This document shows, in pieces, positions 24,944-33,139 of a stretch of DNA of 64,000 bases; position 1 is the stretch's first letter; every line of letters starts with the position of its first letter. Below the pieces are notes generated by a model. It was not told the DNA's origin and searched no databases. It saw nothing but the letters and a program-made list of their open reading frames with translations. Source of the stretch: Chloroflexota bacterium (lineage in GTDB: Bacteria; Chloroflexota; Chloroflexia; Chloroflexales; Herpetosiphonaceae). The DNA lies in the NCBI GenBank assembly GCA_020161265.1, contig JAIUOC010000008.1, positions 1-64,000 on the forward strand, written 5' to 3'. The position numbers were made by a program, and so were the translations under genes.

Positions 24944-25783
24944 TTAATCGATGGTGGTCAGTTTGATTGGCAATGCTGGGGCGGGCTTGCCGCGTACACG
25001 CCGAATTGCTTCTTTGAGTGCACCCAGCAACAAGCGTGGTGGCGAAAGTAGGCTGATGCTCAAGCCATTGCGGCCATTGGTGGCCTTCGATGCAAGCCAA
25101 ACCGCTTTTTGCGCCGGTACACTGGGCGGATTGCCCCACATGCGCAAAATGGTGCTGAGGGCTTCAAGTTTGGCTTCGTAGCCTGCCATCACTTGCACAT
25201 CGGTCAGCATATCGGTGGTCATCAAGCCGGGGTTGAAGCCCAAAATTTCAATGCCTTGGTTACGATGTTCTTTGGCGAGGGCCAAGGTAAAGTTGCGCAC
25301 CCAGCTTTTGCTAGCGCCATACGCGGTTTGAAACGGCACAGGCCCAGTATCGCCACGCCCAAACAGATTGATCAATTTGCCATGGCCTTGTTGTTGAAAA
25401 TATTTGAGCGCCACGATTGAGCCATGATAGGTGCCAAAAATATTAGTGTCGATCACGCGCCGATAATCGCGGGGATGTATAGCCACAGTCGCGCCATAAG
25501 GCCCAGCCACGCCAGCATTGTTGATCCAAACATCGAGTTTGCCAAACCGGGCGATAGTTTGATCGCGTAATGCCTCAATTGCCGCCAAATCGCCAACATC
25601 GCAAGTTGTCGCCAGCACATGGCTCGATTGGCGTTTGAGTTGAGCAAAGGCTTGTTCAAGGCTGGCTTGATCGCGGCCAGCGATCACAACTTTGGCACCT
25701 TGGCGTAGCATTGCTTCGGCCATTGCCAAGCCCAAGCCACGACTGCCACCAGTAATGACAATTACTTTATCGAGCAATTTCAT
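24944..25783 (-). CDS. Short-chain dehydrogenase/reductase
   Basis: A 279-residue classical SDR. The NAD(P)-binding ITGGSRGLGLAMAEAML is at the N-terminus, NNAGVAGPYG follows, and the catalytic YGASKSW carries the Tyr-xxx-Lys pair. RD after the second strand (VVIAGRD) suggests NADPH preference. The C-terminal region is longer than in minimal SDRs. It overlaps the HAD gene by 17 bases, so the genes form an operon. Substrate unknown. Confidence 0.88.
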   Translation of the reverse strand: MKLLDKVIVITGGSRGLGLAMAEAMLRQGAKVVIAGRDQASLEQAFAQLKRQSSHVLATTCDVGDLAAIEALRDQTIARFGKLDVWINNAGVAGPYGATVAIHPRDYRRVIDTNIFGTYHGSIVALKYFQQQGHGKLINLFGRGDTGPVPFQTAYGASKSWVRNFTLALAKEHRNQGIEILGFNPGLMTTDMLTDVQVMAGYEAKLEALSTILRMWGNPPSVPAQKAVWLASKATNGRNGLSISLLSPPRLLLGALKEAIRRVRGKPAPALPIKLTTID

Positions 25784-26459
25784 CGGCTACTCCTAAAAAT
25801 GCCTGAAGCTGGGCCAATTCGCCCAGATCTGCCAACAGCAAATCGGGCTGGTGCTCAGCGAGTTGTTCGAGGCTGAACTTACCACTTGCCACGGCGACCG
25901 AGCATGCTCCAGCAATTTTAGCGCAAGCAATATCAAACGGCGTATCGCCAATTACCACCACATCATCAAACGTGCCATGCCAACCAGCAGCTTGCGCCCG
26001 TTGCAATGCGACGGGCACTAAATCGTTGCGAATATGGCTATCCGAGCCGAATGCGCCCCATTCCCAACGAAAATAGCGGCTTAGCTCAACAGCATCAAGT
26101 TTGATTTTGGCGGTACGCTGCATATTGCCTGTTAGCAACGAATGAATTGTATGCGGTTGTAAGTGGCTCAAAGCTGCCTGAACCCCATGTAAAATTGTGG
26201 TTTCACGTCGCAGATATTCAAAACGAGCTTGTAATTCGCCTTCATACACGGCGTAAAATTGTTCAAGCCGTTCGAGAATTGCCGCCTCTTCCCATGAATG
26301 GAGTGTCTCGCGAACGATCAGGCCATCAGTTTTGCCAGCGGTTGGGCTAAGCGGCAGATCAACCTCGTATACATGCTGAAACGCAGCCTTGAAAGCTTCA
26401 AGACTGCGCCCATGTGACCGAATCAGGGTTCCATCAATATCCCAAAGTAGCAATTTCAT
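25767..26459 (-). CDS. HAD-superfamily phosphatase
   Basis: A 230-residue haloacid-dehalogenase hydrolase of the phosphoglycolate-phosphatase-like subgroup. Motif I is LLWDIDGTLIRS (Asp7 nucleophile, Asp9), motif II LLTGN, a Lys in TAKIKLDAV, and motif IV VVIGDTPFDIACAK. A helical cap domain lies between motifs I and II. Its start overlaps the stop of the preceding membrane protein (ATGA), so it is translationally coupled. Substrate unknown. Confidence 0.88.
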   Translation of the reverse strand: MKLLLWDIDGTLIRSHGRSLEAFKAAFQHVYEVDLPLSPTAGKTDGLIVRETLHSWEEAAILERLEQFYAVYEGELQARFEYLRRETTILHGVQAALSHLQPHTIHSLLTGNMQRTAKIKLDAVELSRYFRWEWGAFGSDSHIRNDLVPVALQRAQAAGWHGTFDDVVVIGDTPFDIACAKIAGACSVAVASGKFSLEQLAEHQPDLLLADLGELAQLQAFLGVADEIAR

Positions 26460-27046
26460 TGTTCGGTTGGTTCCCCATTTACAAGGTCGGCCAGCGGCTG
26501 CACCAATTCACCAAGGCTACGGAATTGCGGGCCTAACTCAGTATCTTTGAGTGGAATATTGACTGGCACGGTTAAACTGACAGGCACTGAGGCTTGCAGC
26601 GGAATCGTCAGGCTCAAATAGACCGGCAATTCCAAGCCTTCGGGCAAATTCAAGGCCACGCTGGCTTTGAGATAGCCCACCCCTGGAAGGGTGATATCGG
26701 CAGGCACTTGCAACGGCACAGCCTGGGTCACCCGCACATTGGTATTTTGGCTAACAGGCACTTGTAAGGTGATCGGCAACTGCTCATTGAGCGGTACACT
26801 GGCTTTAATCGTGGCATTGCTCAGCCCATCAATCGTATCAGTTAATTTGGCGATCGTTGGTTTAAGCGGCGCGAGGCCTGTTTTATAGCCAAATAACGCA
26901 ATTGCTAAAACACCTAAGCCAATGATTAATACAACATTGAGGATAAAGGAGGTCATGATCATAAACTTGTACGAGCGATCGATATCAACTCGTTCAACAG
27001 CAGTTGTTTTGGTCGAATCGGTGGATTTGCGGTTGCGATTGGCCAC
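26456..27046 (-). CDS. Membrane-anchored beta-rich protein, function unknown
   Basis: A 196-residue protein with a basic cytoplasmic N-terminus, one transmembrane segment (FMIMTSFILNVVLIIGLGVLAIALF) and an extracytoplasmic part of alternating hydrophobic residues. That part has repeated phrases such as PLNEQLPITLQVPVSQ, LPLQVPADITLPG and TIPLQASVPVSLTVPVNIPL, suggesting a beta-repeat domain of about 130 residues. The GTG start at 27046 follows AAGGAGG by 6 bases; an ATG at 27118 adds 24 residues without family support. Four-base overlap with the HAD gene. No family recognised. Confidence 0.75.
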   Translation of the reverse strand: MANRNRKSTDSTKTTAVERVDIDRSYKFMIMTSFILNVVLIIGLGVLAIALFGYKTGLAPLKPTIAKLTDTIDGLSNATIKASVPLNEQLPITLQVPVSQNTNVRVTQAVPLQVPADITLPGVGYLKASVALNLPEGLELPVYLSLTIPLQASVPVSLTVPVNIPLKDTELGPQFRSLGELVQPLADLVNGEPTEQ

Positions 27047-27238
27047 GTCAACCTCCTTGCAGTGCCTCGAAGGGGAAAATTCATCAGCAGTATACCACAG
27101 CCAATCGTTGCTTGTCATGGCCCCAACTGCGAAAATAGCCCATTCAAAAGGCCAAATAATGCCATTTGATCGTGAAACGATGCGCTATGCTACAATGCGC
27201 GTTGGTAAACAAGCAAGCCCATGCGTGAGGATGTGATT

Positions 27239-28690
27239 ATGGCCCTCCATGAATTGACAATTGCCGAGGCCCGCGCCCAATTAGATCGCGGTGAGATTAC
27301 CTCGGTGCAACTGACCGAGGCTCTGCTGGAACGCATCGCCGCGTTAGAGCCAACCCTCCATTCGTTTTTAACTCAAACGCCCGATTTGGCCTTGCAACAA
27401 GCGCAAGCTGCCGACGAGCGCATCAAGGCTGGTAACGCCACGAGCTTAACTGGTATTCCATTAGGCATTAAAGATGTGATTGTCACCAAAGATGTGCGCA
27501 CTACCTGCGGCTCAAAAGTGCTGGAAAATTGGGTTCCGCCCTACGATGCCACCGTCGTGAGCAAACTCAACGAGGCTGGCACGGTAACCCTCGGCAAGCT
27601 TAATATGGATGAGTTTGCCATGGGTTCGTCCAATGAAAATAGTGCGTTTGGCGGTACCCGCAACCCATGGGATACCGAACGCGTGCCTGGTGGCTCGTCG
27701 GGTGGTTCGGCGGCGGCGGTTGCTGCTGGCCAAGCTTTTGGCACATTGGGCACTGATACTGGTGGCTCAATTCGCCAACCTGCCGCGTTGTGTGGCATCG
27801 TTGGCTTGAAGCCAACCTACGGGCGGGTTTCACGCTATGGTTTGGTGGCCTTTGCCTCATCACTCGATCAATGTGGGCCATTCGCCCGCACGGTTGAAGA
27901 TGTCGCCTTGTTGCTCGAAACAATTGCTGGTCATGATCCCAAAGATTCAACCAGCGCCAATTTGCCTGTGCCCGACTATCGCGCCAGCCTCACTGGCGAT
28001 ATTCGCGGACTCAAAGTTGGCGTGCCTAGCGAATATTTCGTCGATGGTATGGAGCCTGGGGTTGAAAAAGCGGTACGCACGGCGATCGAGCAGATTAAAG
28101 ATTTAGGTGCTGAAATCGTTGAGGTTTCGCTGCCACACACCAAATATGCCTTACCAGTCTATTACATCATTGCGCCAGCCGAATGTAGCACCAACTTGGC
28201 TCGCTTCGATGGTGTGCGCTATGGCGTGCGCTTGGAAGGCAATGGACTGTTCGATGAAATTGAATCGACCCGCGGCCAATTGTTTGGCGCGGAAGTGCGC
28301 CGCCGGATTATGCTTGGTACCTATGCACTCTCATCGGGCTATTACGATGCCTACTATCGCCGTGCCCAACAAGTGCGTACCTTGATTCGCCGCGATTTCC
28401 AAGAAGTTTGGAGCAAAGTTGATGTATTGGCAGCACCAACCTCGCCCAGCGTGGCCTTCAAAATTGGCGAAAAAGCCGATGATCCAGTGGCGATGTATCT
28501 CTCGGATGTGTGTACATTGCCGATTAACTTGGCGGGTGTGCCTGGCTTGGTCGTGCCCTGTGGCTTCAGTGACAATTTGCCAACTGGCCTGCAATTAATT
28601 GGTAAGCCATTCGATGAAGCGACCTTGCTGCGCGTCGGCCATGCCTACGAGCAAAATAACAGCTGGCACAAACAACACCCTAGTTTGTAG
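27239..28690 (+). CDS. gatA: Aspartyl/glutamyl-tRNA amidotransferase subunit A
   Basis: GatA, 483 residues. It supplies ammonia from glutamine for converting Glu-tRNA(Gln) or Asp-tRNA(Asn). Amidase signature: catalytic Lys in [12 protein letters not shown]-rich [14 protein letters not shown], cis-Ser/Ser pair in [15 protein letters not shown]. Start at 27239 has GTGAGG about 8 bases upstream. A TACAAT box (27191-27196) is a possible -10. GatB and GatC are not adjacent, so the complex is encoded at separate loci. Confidence 0.95.
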   Translation: MALHELTIAEARAQLDRGEITSVQLTEALLERIAALEPTLHSFLTQTPDLALQQAQAADERIKAGNATSLTGIPLGIKDVIVTKDVRTTCGSKVLENWVPPYDATVVSKLNEAGTVTLGKLNMDEFAMGSSNENSAFGGTRNPWDTERVPGGSSGGSAAAVAAGQAFGTLGTDTGGSIRQPAALCGIVGLKPTYGRVSRYGLVAFASSLDQCGPFARTVEDVALLLETIAGHDPKDSTSANLPVPDYRASLTGDIRGLKVGVPSEYFVDGMEPGVEKAVRTAIEQIKDLGAEIVEVSLPHTKYALPVYYIIAPAECSTNLARFDGVRYGVRLEGNGLFDEIESTRGQLFGAEVRRRIMLGTYALSSGYYDAYYRRAQQVRTLIRRDFQEVWSKVDVLAAPTSPSVAFKIGEKADDPVAMYLSDVCTLPINLAGVPGLVVPCGFSDNLPTGLQLIGKPFDEATLLRVGHAYEQNNSWHKQHPSL

Positions 28691-28703
28691 CCAAACGTTT
28701 CGT

Positions 28704-28797
28704 AACCACGAAGAACGCGAAGACCACTAAGTAATGATCCTTGGTGCTCTTCGTGTCCTTCGTGGTTAAATTTCATCCCTCATCCCTCGTCCCTCAT
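28704..28797. repeat. Inverted repeat of CACGAAG family plus heptad tract
   Basis: aaccacgaagaacgcgaagacca (from 28704) and a near reverse complement ending tccttcgtggtt (to 28767) form a hairpin of about 24 bp with a few mismatches, just past gatA. It is followed by three copies of the heptad family in catccct orientation (to 28797). Confidence 0.8.
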
Positions 28798-28876
28798 ACT
28801 TTCCTTGGGCTATTGCAATCTCTGAGCGCCACCGCTACCATTGAACTACGAAAGCATCTAGTAGGGAGCCAACGGC

Positions 28877-30196
28877 ATGACCAGTTATAGCATCACTGGG
28901 CGGGTGGTTCGGACGATTGATCTTGCGCCGCTTGCCAACATTAGCGTGCGGTTTATCTCACAAGCAGGCTATCTGAGCAATGTGGCCAATCGCAGCCTCT
29001 TGCCAGCAGGCCAAGTCGATTGGACGCGCTCGCTGACAGGGTTTAGCGGCACGCGCTGGGAATGTTGGGAGCAGCAGATCAACGGCAAAGTGGCAATTGC
29101 TTGGGGCGATTTTCGCGATGGTGCGCTCATCTACAATCCCCATTTGAGCGATGATGGACGGGTGTTTCATAGCGATAAAACCTATTTGATGCCCGAAGTT
29201 TCGCCAGCCCAAGAAGTGAGCTGGACACGCCAAATCACTGGATTTGCTGGCTCACGTTGGGATTGCTGGGTGCAATATATTGATAAGCGTGTGCCAATTA
29301 GCTGGGAATCGTTTCGGGATAATGCTTTGATTCATAATCCCCAATTGGCTGCTGATGGGCGTTTATTCCAAACCGCCAAAACCTATCTGATTCCCGATGT
29401 TGCGCCTGTAGCCCGTGCGGCCTGCGAAGTCAAAACCGATGCCCAAGGCAATTATCGCTTTGACAATATTGGAGCAGGCGCAGTTGGCTTGCTCGAAGTC
29501 AATGTCGCTGGTTATACCCCCGTTCGTGTGCCAGTGATTGTCAATAATACAATTAATCAGCCGATCAATGTGCGCGGTGGTGGCAGCGGCGTACGTTCGG
29601 CTCACCCCAGCTATAATGCTTTACATCCCAAAGTGCGAGCGATTATTGATCAAGCCTTGTTTATGCTGGGCGATGAAAAAACCGTCTACGATGCGCTGCC
29701 CACGAATTTGCAACAAATGTGTTATGGAGCGCAATTCGCCAGCAATCCCAATCATCAATACTATAAAGATATTGTTTGCGCCGATTTGGTGAGCATTTGT
29801 TTGGCAGCAGCAGGCTTTAATGTGGATTGGAACAGCGGAGCCAACCCGCATATGGCCCAGCATTATGCGCCTGGCCCAGCTACCCTGCAAGAAATTACCG
29901 ATGGCAACGATTGGCAACCAGGCGATGTGCTAGTGTTTGGCAATAACGGCGCGGCGCGGGCGGGCCATGTAACGTTGTATGTTGGCCCCTTCCAAGGCAC
30001 TGATCGTTCAGGCACGAATTATGCGCTGAGTGCCAATTTCGATGTGGTTGAAGCCAGTATGAACTTTGATCTCGCCAATGGTCAGCGTTGGGGCTTGGGC
30101 AACATCGCCACCACCCGCCAACAATGTTTGCAAGGCAAGCGCGGCTATCAATGGGTCAAGCGGGTGCGGTTGAAAGAAGTCGCAGCGTTAATCTAA
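28877..30196 (+). CDS. NlpC/P60-like (amidase fold) protein with duplicated internal repeat
   Basis: A 439-residue protein, no signal peptide seen. Residues 1-25 and about 180-232 look like two halves of one carboxypeptidase-regulatory-like beta domain (TGRVVRT...LANISVRF and VKTDAQGNYRFDNIGAG..VNVAGYTPVRV). Between them sit two 59-residue repeats (about 49-107 and 116-174, period 67) with WTR, TGF-G-RW-CW, FRD-ALI-NP-L, DGR-F and KTYL-P, whose C-terminal half resembles LysM. The C-terminal domain has DIVCADLVSIC (Cys301), WQPGDVLVFG and AGHVTLYVG (His364), the pattern of NlpC/P60 or CHAP amidases. A cell-wall or peptide amidase role is likely. Start has GGGAG upstream. Confidence 0.7.
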   Translation: MTSYSITGRVVRTIDLAPLANISVRFISQAGYLSNVANRSLLPAGQVDWTRSLTGFSGTRWECWEQQINGKVAIAWGDFRDGALIYNPHLSDDGRVFHSDKTYLMPEVSPAQEVSWTRQITGFAGSRWDCWVQYIDKRVPISWESFRDNALIHNPQLAADGRLFQTAKTYLIPDVAPVARAACEVKTDAQGNYRFDNIGAGAVGLLEVNVAGYTPVRVPVIVNNTINQPINVRGGGSGVRSAHPSYNALHPKVRAIIDQALFMLGDEKTVYDALPTNLQQMCYGAQFASNPNHQYYKDIVCADLVSICLAAAGFNVDWNSGANPHMAQHYAPGPATLQEITDGNDWQPGDVLVFGNNGAARAGHVTLYVGPFQGTDRSGTNYALSANFDVVEASMNFDLANGQRWGLGNIATTRQQCLQGKRGYQWVKRVRLKEVAALI

Positions 30197-30240
30197 ATTG
30201 CTGCGCTCAAATGAAGTGACGATCTGCAACTGATTGCTGA

Positions 30241-30269
30241 TTCGCAGGTGGGCTAAACTGCGCTACAAT
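30241..30269 (+). promoter_or_regulatory. Candidate promoter of B12-binding subunit gene
   Basis: TTCGCA (30241-30246), a 17-base spacer and TACAAT (30264-30269). The predicted transcript would start about 35 bases before the ATG at 30310. Confidence 0.45.
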
Positions 30270-30309
30270 GGGGCATATCGTCATTTCTCAATGTGGAGGA
30301 AAGACCCTT

Positions 30310-30723
30310 ATGGAACGACCAATTCGGGTGTTAGTGGCCAAACCAGGGCTTGATGGCCACGACCGTGGCGCAAAAGTGATCGCCCGTGCCTTGCGTGATG
30401 CAGGCATGGAAGTTATTTATACTGGGTTGCAACAAACCCCCCAAATGATCGTTGAAGCCGCCTTGCAAGAAGATGTTGATTGCATCGGCTTGTCGATTCT
30501 CTCAGGGGCGCATATGACCTTGCTGCCCAAAATCACCACCATGCTGCGCGAAAACGATGGCGCGGATATTTTGGTTGTAGCTGGTGGCATTATCTCCGAT
30601 GAAGATGCAGCAATCTTGCGCAACGATCATGGGATTGCGGGAATTTTCGGGCCTGGCTCTTCGACCCATGCAATTATCGATTTTATTCGTGAGCATGTTG
30701 AGCGTAGCTCGGTAGAAGGGTAG
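30310..30723 (+). CDS. Cobalamin-binding subunit of methylmalonyl-CoA mutase
   Basis: A 137-residue stand-alone B12-binding domain of the methylmalonyl-CoA mutase C-terminal type. The cobalamin motif DGHDRG (DxHxxG, with the axial His) lies near residue 17, then GLSILSGAH and VVAGGIIS complete the S-L...GG pattern. Start at 30310 is set by GGAGGA upstream. In this split arrangement the large catalytic subunit is a separate gene, not seen here. The mutase interconverts methylmalonyl-CoA and succinyl-CoA. meaB follows directly. Confidence 0.92.
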   Translation: MERPIRVLVAKPGLDGHDRGAKVIARALRDAGMEVIYTGLQQTPQMIVEAALQEDVDCIGLSILSGAHMTLLPKITTMLRENDGADILVVAGGIISDEDAAILRNDHGIAGIFGPGSSTHAIIDFIREHVERSSVEG

Positions 30724-30724
30724 G

Positions 30725-31702
30725 TTGGGCGTGGAACTTGTAGCAAAGGCTCGTGCGGGCAATCGCCGTGCACTGGCCCGCTTGATAACCTTGGTTGAAG
30801 CTGGCGATGCCCAAGCCCAAACGGCTTTGGCGGCGCTCTACCCCTACACTGGCCATGCTCATATCGTTGGGGTAACTGGCGCACCTGGCACTGGCAAATC
30901 GACCTTGGTAACCCAAATGGCCTTGCATTGGCGCAGCCTTGGGCGCACGGTCGCCGTCTTGGCGGTAGACCCAACTTCGCCATTTAGTGGTGGCGCAATC
31001 CTTGGCGATCGGATTCGCATGCAAGCGTTGGGCGGCGATAGCGGCTGTTATATTCGTTCGATGGCGAGCCGTGGCAGCCTTGGCGGTTTGTCGCGGGCCA
31101 CTGGCGATGCCGTCAAAGCGCTCGATGCAGCAGGCTTCGACATTGTGATTGTTGAAACTGTGGGGGCTGGTCAGGCCGAGGTCGAAATTGCTCGCGAAGC
31201 CCATACGGTGGTGGTGGTCGAAGTGCCAGGCATGGGCGATGATATTCAGGCGATCAAGGCTGGGATTTTGGAAATTGCCGATGTATTTGTGGTCAATAAA
31301 GCTGATCGCGAGGGCGTTGAGCGCACAGTTCGGCAATTGCAGATGATGTTGCATCTTGGCAGTGGCGAACATCGCGATGGCTGGGAGCCACCAATTGTCC
31401 AGACCGTTTCCAACACTGGCAAGAATATCGCCGAGGCTGCGGCGGCAGTCGAACGGCATCTCGCCCATCTCAAAAGCAACAATTTGCTCGAATTACGCGA
31501 ACGTGAACGGATTGAGCGCGAGTGGAAAGTGATTATGCGTGAAACGTTGTTGCGCCAATTGCTGCAACGACTTGAGCCGCACGTCCATGAACAACTACTC
31601 AAACAGATGAGCGAGCGCCAACTCGACCCGTATGCTGCCGCCAAGCAAGCGATTGAAAGCGTTTTGGAATTCCCGCAACCGCCAGCTCCCACTCCCGCAT
31701 AA
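30725..31702 (+). CDS. meaB: Methylmalonyl-CoA mutase-associated GTPase MeaB
   Basis: MeaB (ArgK-like) G3E-family GTPase, 325 residues, that guards and loads cobalamin on methylmalonyl-CoA mutase. Walker A is GAPGTGKST, switch regions include DPTSPFSGGAILGDRIRM and VETVGAGQAEVEI, and the base-recognition motif is NKAD. The C-terminal helical dimerisation arm is present. The start is uncertain between TTG 30725 and GTG 30731. It lies immediately after the mutase B12 subunit, which fixes the function better than sequence alone. Confidence 0.94.
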   Translation: MGVELVAKARAGNRRALARLITLVEAGDAQAQTALAALYPYTGHAHIVGVTGAPGTGKSTLVTQMALHWRSLGRTVAVLAVDPTSPFSGGAILGDRIRMQALGGDSGCYIRSMASRGSLGGLSRATGDAVKALDAAGFDIVIVETVGAGQAEVEIAREAHTVVVVEVPGMGDDIQAIKAGILEIADVFVVNKADREGVERTVRQLQMMLHLGSGEHRDGWEPPIVQTVSNTGKNIAEAAAAVERHLAHLKSNNLLELRERERIEREWKVIMRETLLRQLLQRLEPHVHEQLLKQMSERQLDPYAAAKQAIESVLEFPQPPAPTPA

Positions 31703-31762
31703 CAGACGAGGCGAGCTGTGGTCGGAATGACATCGATCTGGCGGGTAATGGCTGAGATACTC

Positions 31763-31864
31763 GGCATCCGACCTCGGTTTGGGTTTGGTTTCAGCCCCAC
31801 CCAATCAATCCGAGGTCGTTATGCCTACTGTTCAGCCCTTACCTGCACTGTTGGCGAGGGCTGA
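31763..31864. other. Two hairpins between convergent meaB and citrate synthase
   Basis: Arms ggcatccgacctcgg (31763-31777) and ccgaggtcgttatgcc (31810-31825) pair with small bulges. A second stem tcagccct/agggctga (31832-31839, 31857-31864) follows. Neither has a T-run. They may separate the two converging transcripts. Confidence 0.5.
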
Positions 31865-31872
31865 GCAACGAT

Positions 31873-33000
31873 TTAGCGCTCAGCAACTTCAACCCAAATA
31901 CGGTTGCGCTCGCCCGTGTAAATCGATTGTGGGCGAATAATCCGGCCAACGGCGCGTTGCTCGAAGGCGTGGGCAATCCAGCCAACAGCGCGGCTGATCG
32001 TGAAGGTTGGGGTAAATAGGTCGGTTTCAAAATCGATGCCATGCAATAGCAAGGCAGTGTAGAACTCGACGTTGGTTTGCAATTTGCGGCCTGGCTTGTG
32101 TTCTTCGAGCAGCCGAATTGCGGTTTGCTCAACATGGCGTACAAGTTCGTATAACTCGCGGTTGCCATCGTTGGCAAAGAGTTGATCGGCTGCACCTGCC
32201 AAAACCTCAGCCCGTGGATCACGTACTTTGTAGACACGATGACCAAAGCCCATCAAGCGCTCGCCGCGTGCTAACTTGGCGCGAAGCACTTCCTCAGCGC
32301 GATCAGCTGTGCCAATTTCAAACACCATATCCAAGGCTGGGCCAGGTGCGCCGCCATGCAACGGCCCTTTGAGCGCTCCAATTGCTCCCGTAATCGCCGA
32401 AACCAAATCCGATTCAGTCGAGATAATCACGCGGGTGGTGAAGGTCGAGGCATTCAGGCCATGGTCAACCACCGTGTTGAGATAGGTTTCGAGTGCCCGC
32501 ACTTGTTCGGCGCTTGGCTCTTTGCCAGTCAACATCCACAAATAATTGGCAGCATGGCTTAAATCGTTGCGTGGTTCGATAAATTCGGCTTGGTTACGTG
32601 CTCGCCAGTAGGCCGCCACAATCGTTGGCAAAGCAGCCACAATTCGTTGGGCCGTAGCTTTTTCATCGGCCAATGGGGTTAATGTGGCGGTCGCAGCCCG
32701 CAGTGCATCCATCGGGTCGGCCTGTTCGCGGCCCAGCTGTTGAGCAACTTCTAAGGTCAGGGCTGGCAATTGGCGCTGGCTGGCAAGGCTCTGGCGCAAT
32801 TCGGCCAACTCACTTTGGCTTGGTAAATGGTCATTCCAGAGGAGAAAAATCGTTTCCTCGAAGGTTGCAAACGGAGCCAAACGCTCCAAGGGAAAACCGG
32901 CAATAATTAATTCCCCAGCTTGGCCATCGACACTGCTGAGCCGCGTTGCCGCAGCAACAATCCCTTCTAAACCTACATGAACTTGGGTTTCAGTCGCCAT
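31873..33000 (-). CDS. Citrate synthase
   Basis: A 375-residue citrate synthase, condensing acetyl-CoA and oxaloacetate at the entry to the TCA cycle. It may also act as a methylcitrate synthase, which sequence does not settle. Active-site elements: the His in GPLHGGAPG, the His in MGFGHRVYKVRDPRA and the Asp in FYTALLLHGIDFETD-like context, plus the substrate Arg in the C-terminal YTGERNRIWV. The ATG at 33000 follows AAAGGA; a TTG at 33006 is an alternative. It diverges from the helix-turn-helix citrate synthase, with a promoter and a palindrome between them. Confidence 0.93.
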   Translation of the reverse strand: MATETQVHVGLEGIVAAATRLSSVDGQAGELIIAGFPLERLAPFATFEETIFLLWNDHLPSQSELAELRQSLASQRQLPALTLEVAQQLGREQADPMDALRAATATLTPLADEKATAQRIVAALPTIVAAYWRARNQAEFIEPRNDLSHAANYLWMLTGKEPSAEQVRALETYLNTVVDHGLNASTFTTRVIISTESDLVSAITGAIGALKGPLHGGAPGPALDMVFEIGTADRAEEVLRAKLARGERLMGFGHRVYKVRDPRAEVLAGAADQLFANDGNRELYELVRHVEQTAIRLLEEHKPGRKLQTNVEFYTALLLHGIDFETDLFTPTFTISRAVGWIAHAFEQRAVGRIIRPQSIYTGERNRIWVEVAER

Positions 33001-33072
33001 TGACAATCGATCCTTTCCAGCGTGTTAGGCCTTGAGCGGCAATTTTGCCGCTTGAAATTCCTGCTGCTATCG

Positions 33073-33101
33073 ACTATAAATAGATTTATCAATGTTGTCA
33101 A
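33073..33101 (-). promoter_or_regulatory. Promoter of leftward citrate synthase
   Basis: On the minus strand TTGACA (33101-33096), a 17-base spacer and TATAGT (33078-33073) form a near-consensus promoter about 75 bases before the citrate synthase ATG. Confidence 0.7.
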
Positions 33102-33119
33102 TGTTGATTGACAAATCAA
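33089..33119. promoter_or_regulatory. Candidate operator between divergent citrate synthases
   Basis: Two direct copies of tcaatgttg (33089-33097, 33098-33106) run into the palindrome ttgatt-gaca-aatcaa (33104-33119). The block overlaps the -35 of the leftward promoter and lies 20 bases from the rightward ATG. It is a plausible binding site for the HTH-citrate synthase. Confidence 0.5.
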
Positions 33120-33139
33120 TATTGGAATGGAGCAACGCA

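Noticed and set aside
28797..28845. tRNA-like stretch on the minus strand (gtagttcaatggtag resembles a D-arm)
   Set aside because: No acceptor stem, anticodon arm or T-arm could be found at the right distances; probably chance.
30683..31468. 261-codon open frame opposite meaB
   Set aside because: Shadow of meaB in the opposite strand; composition is untypical and no family pattern is visible.
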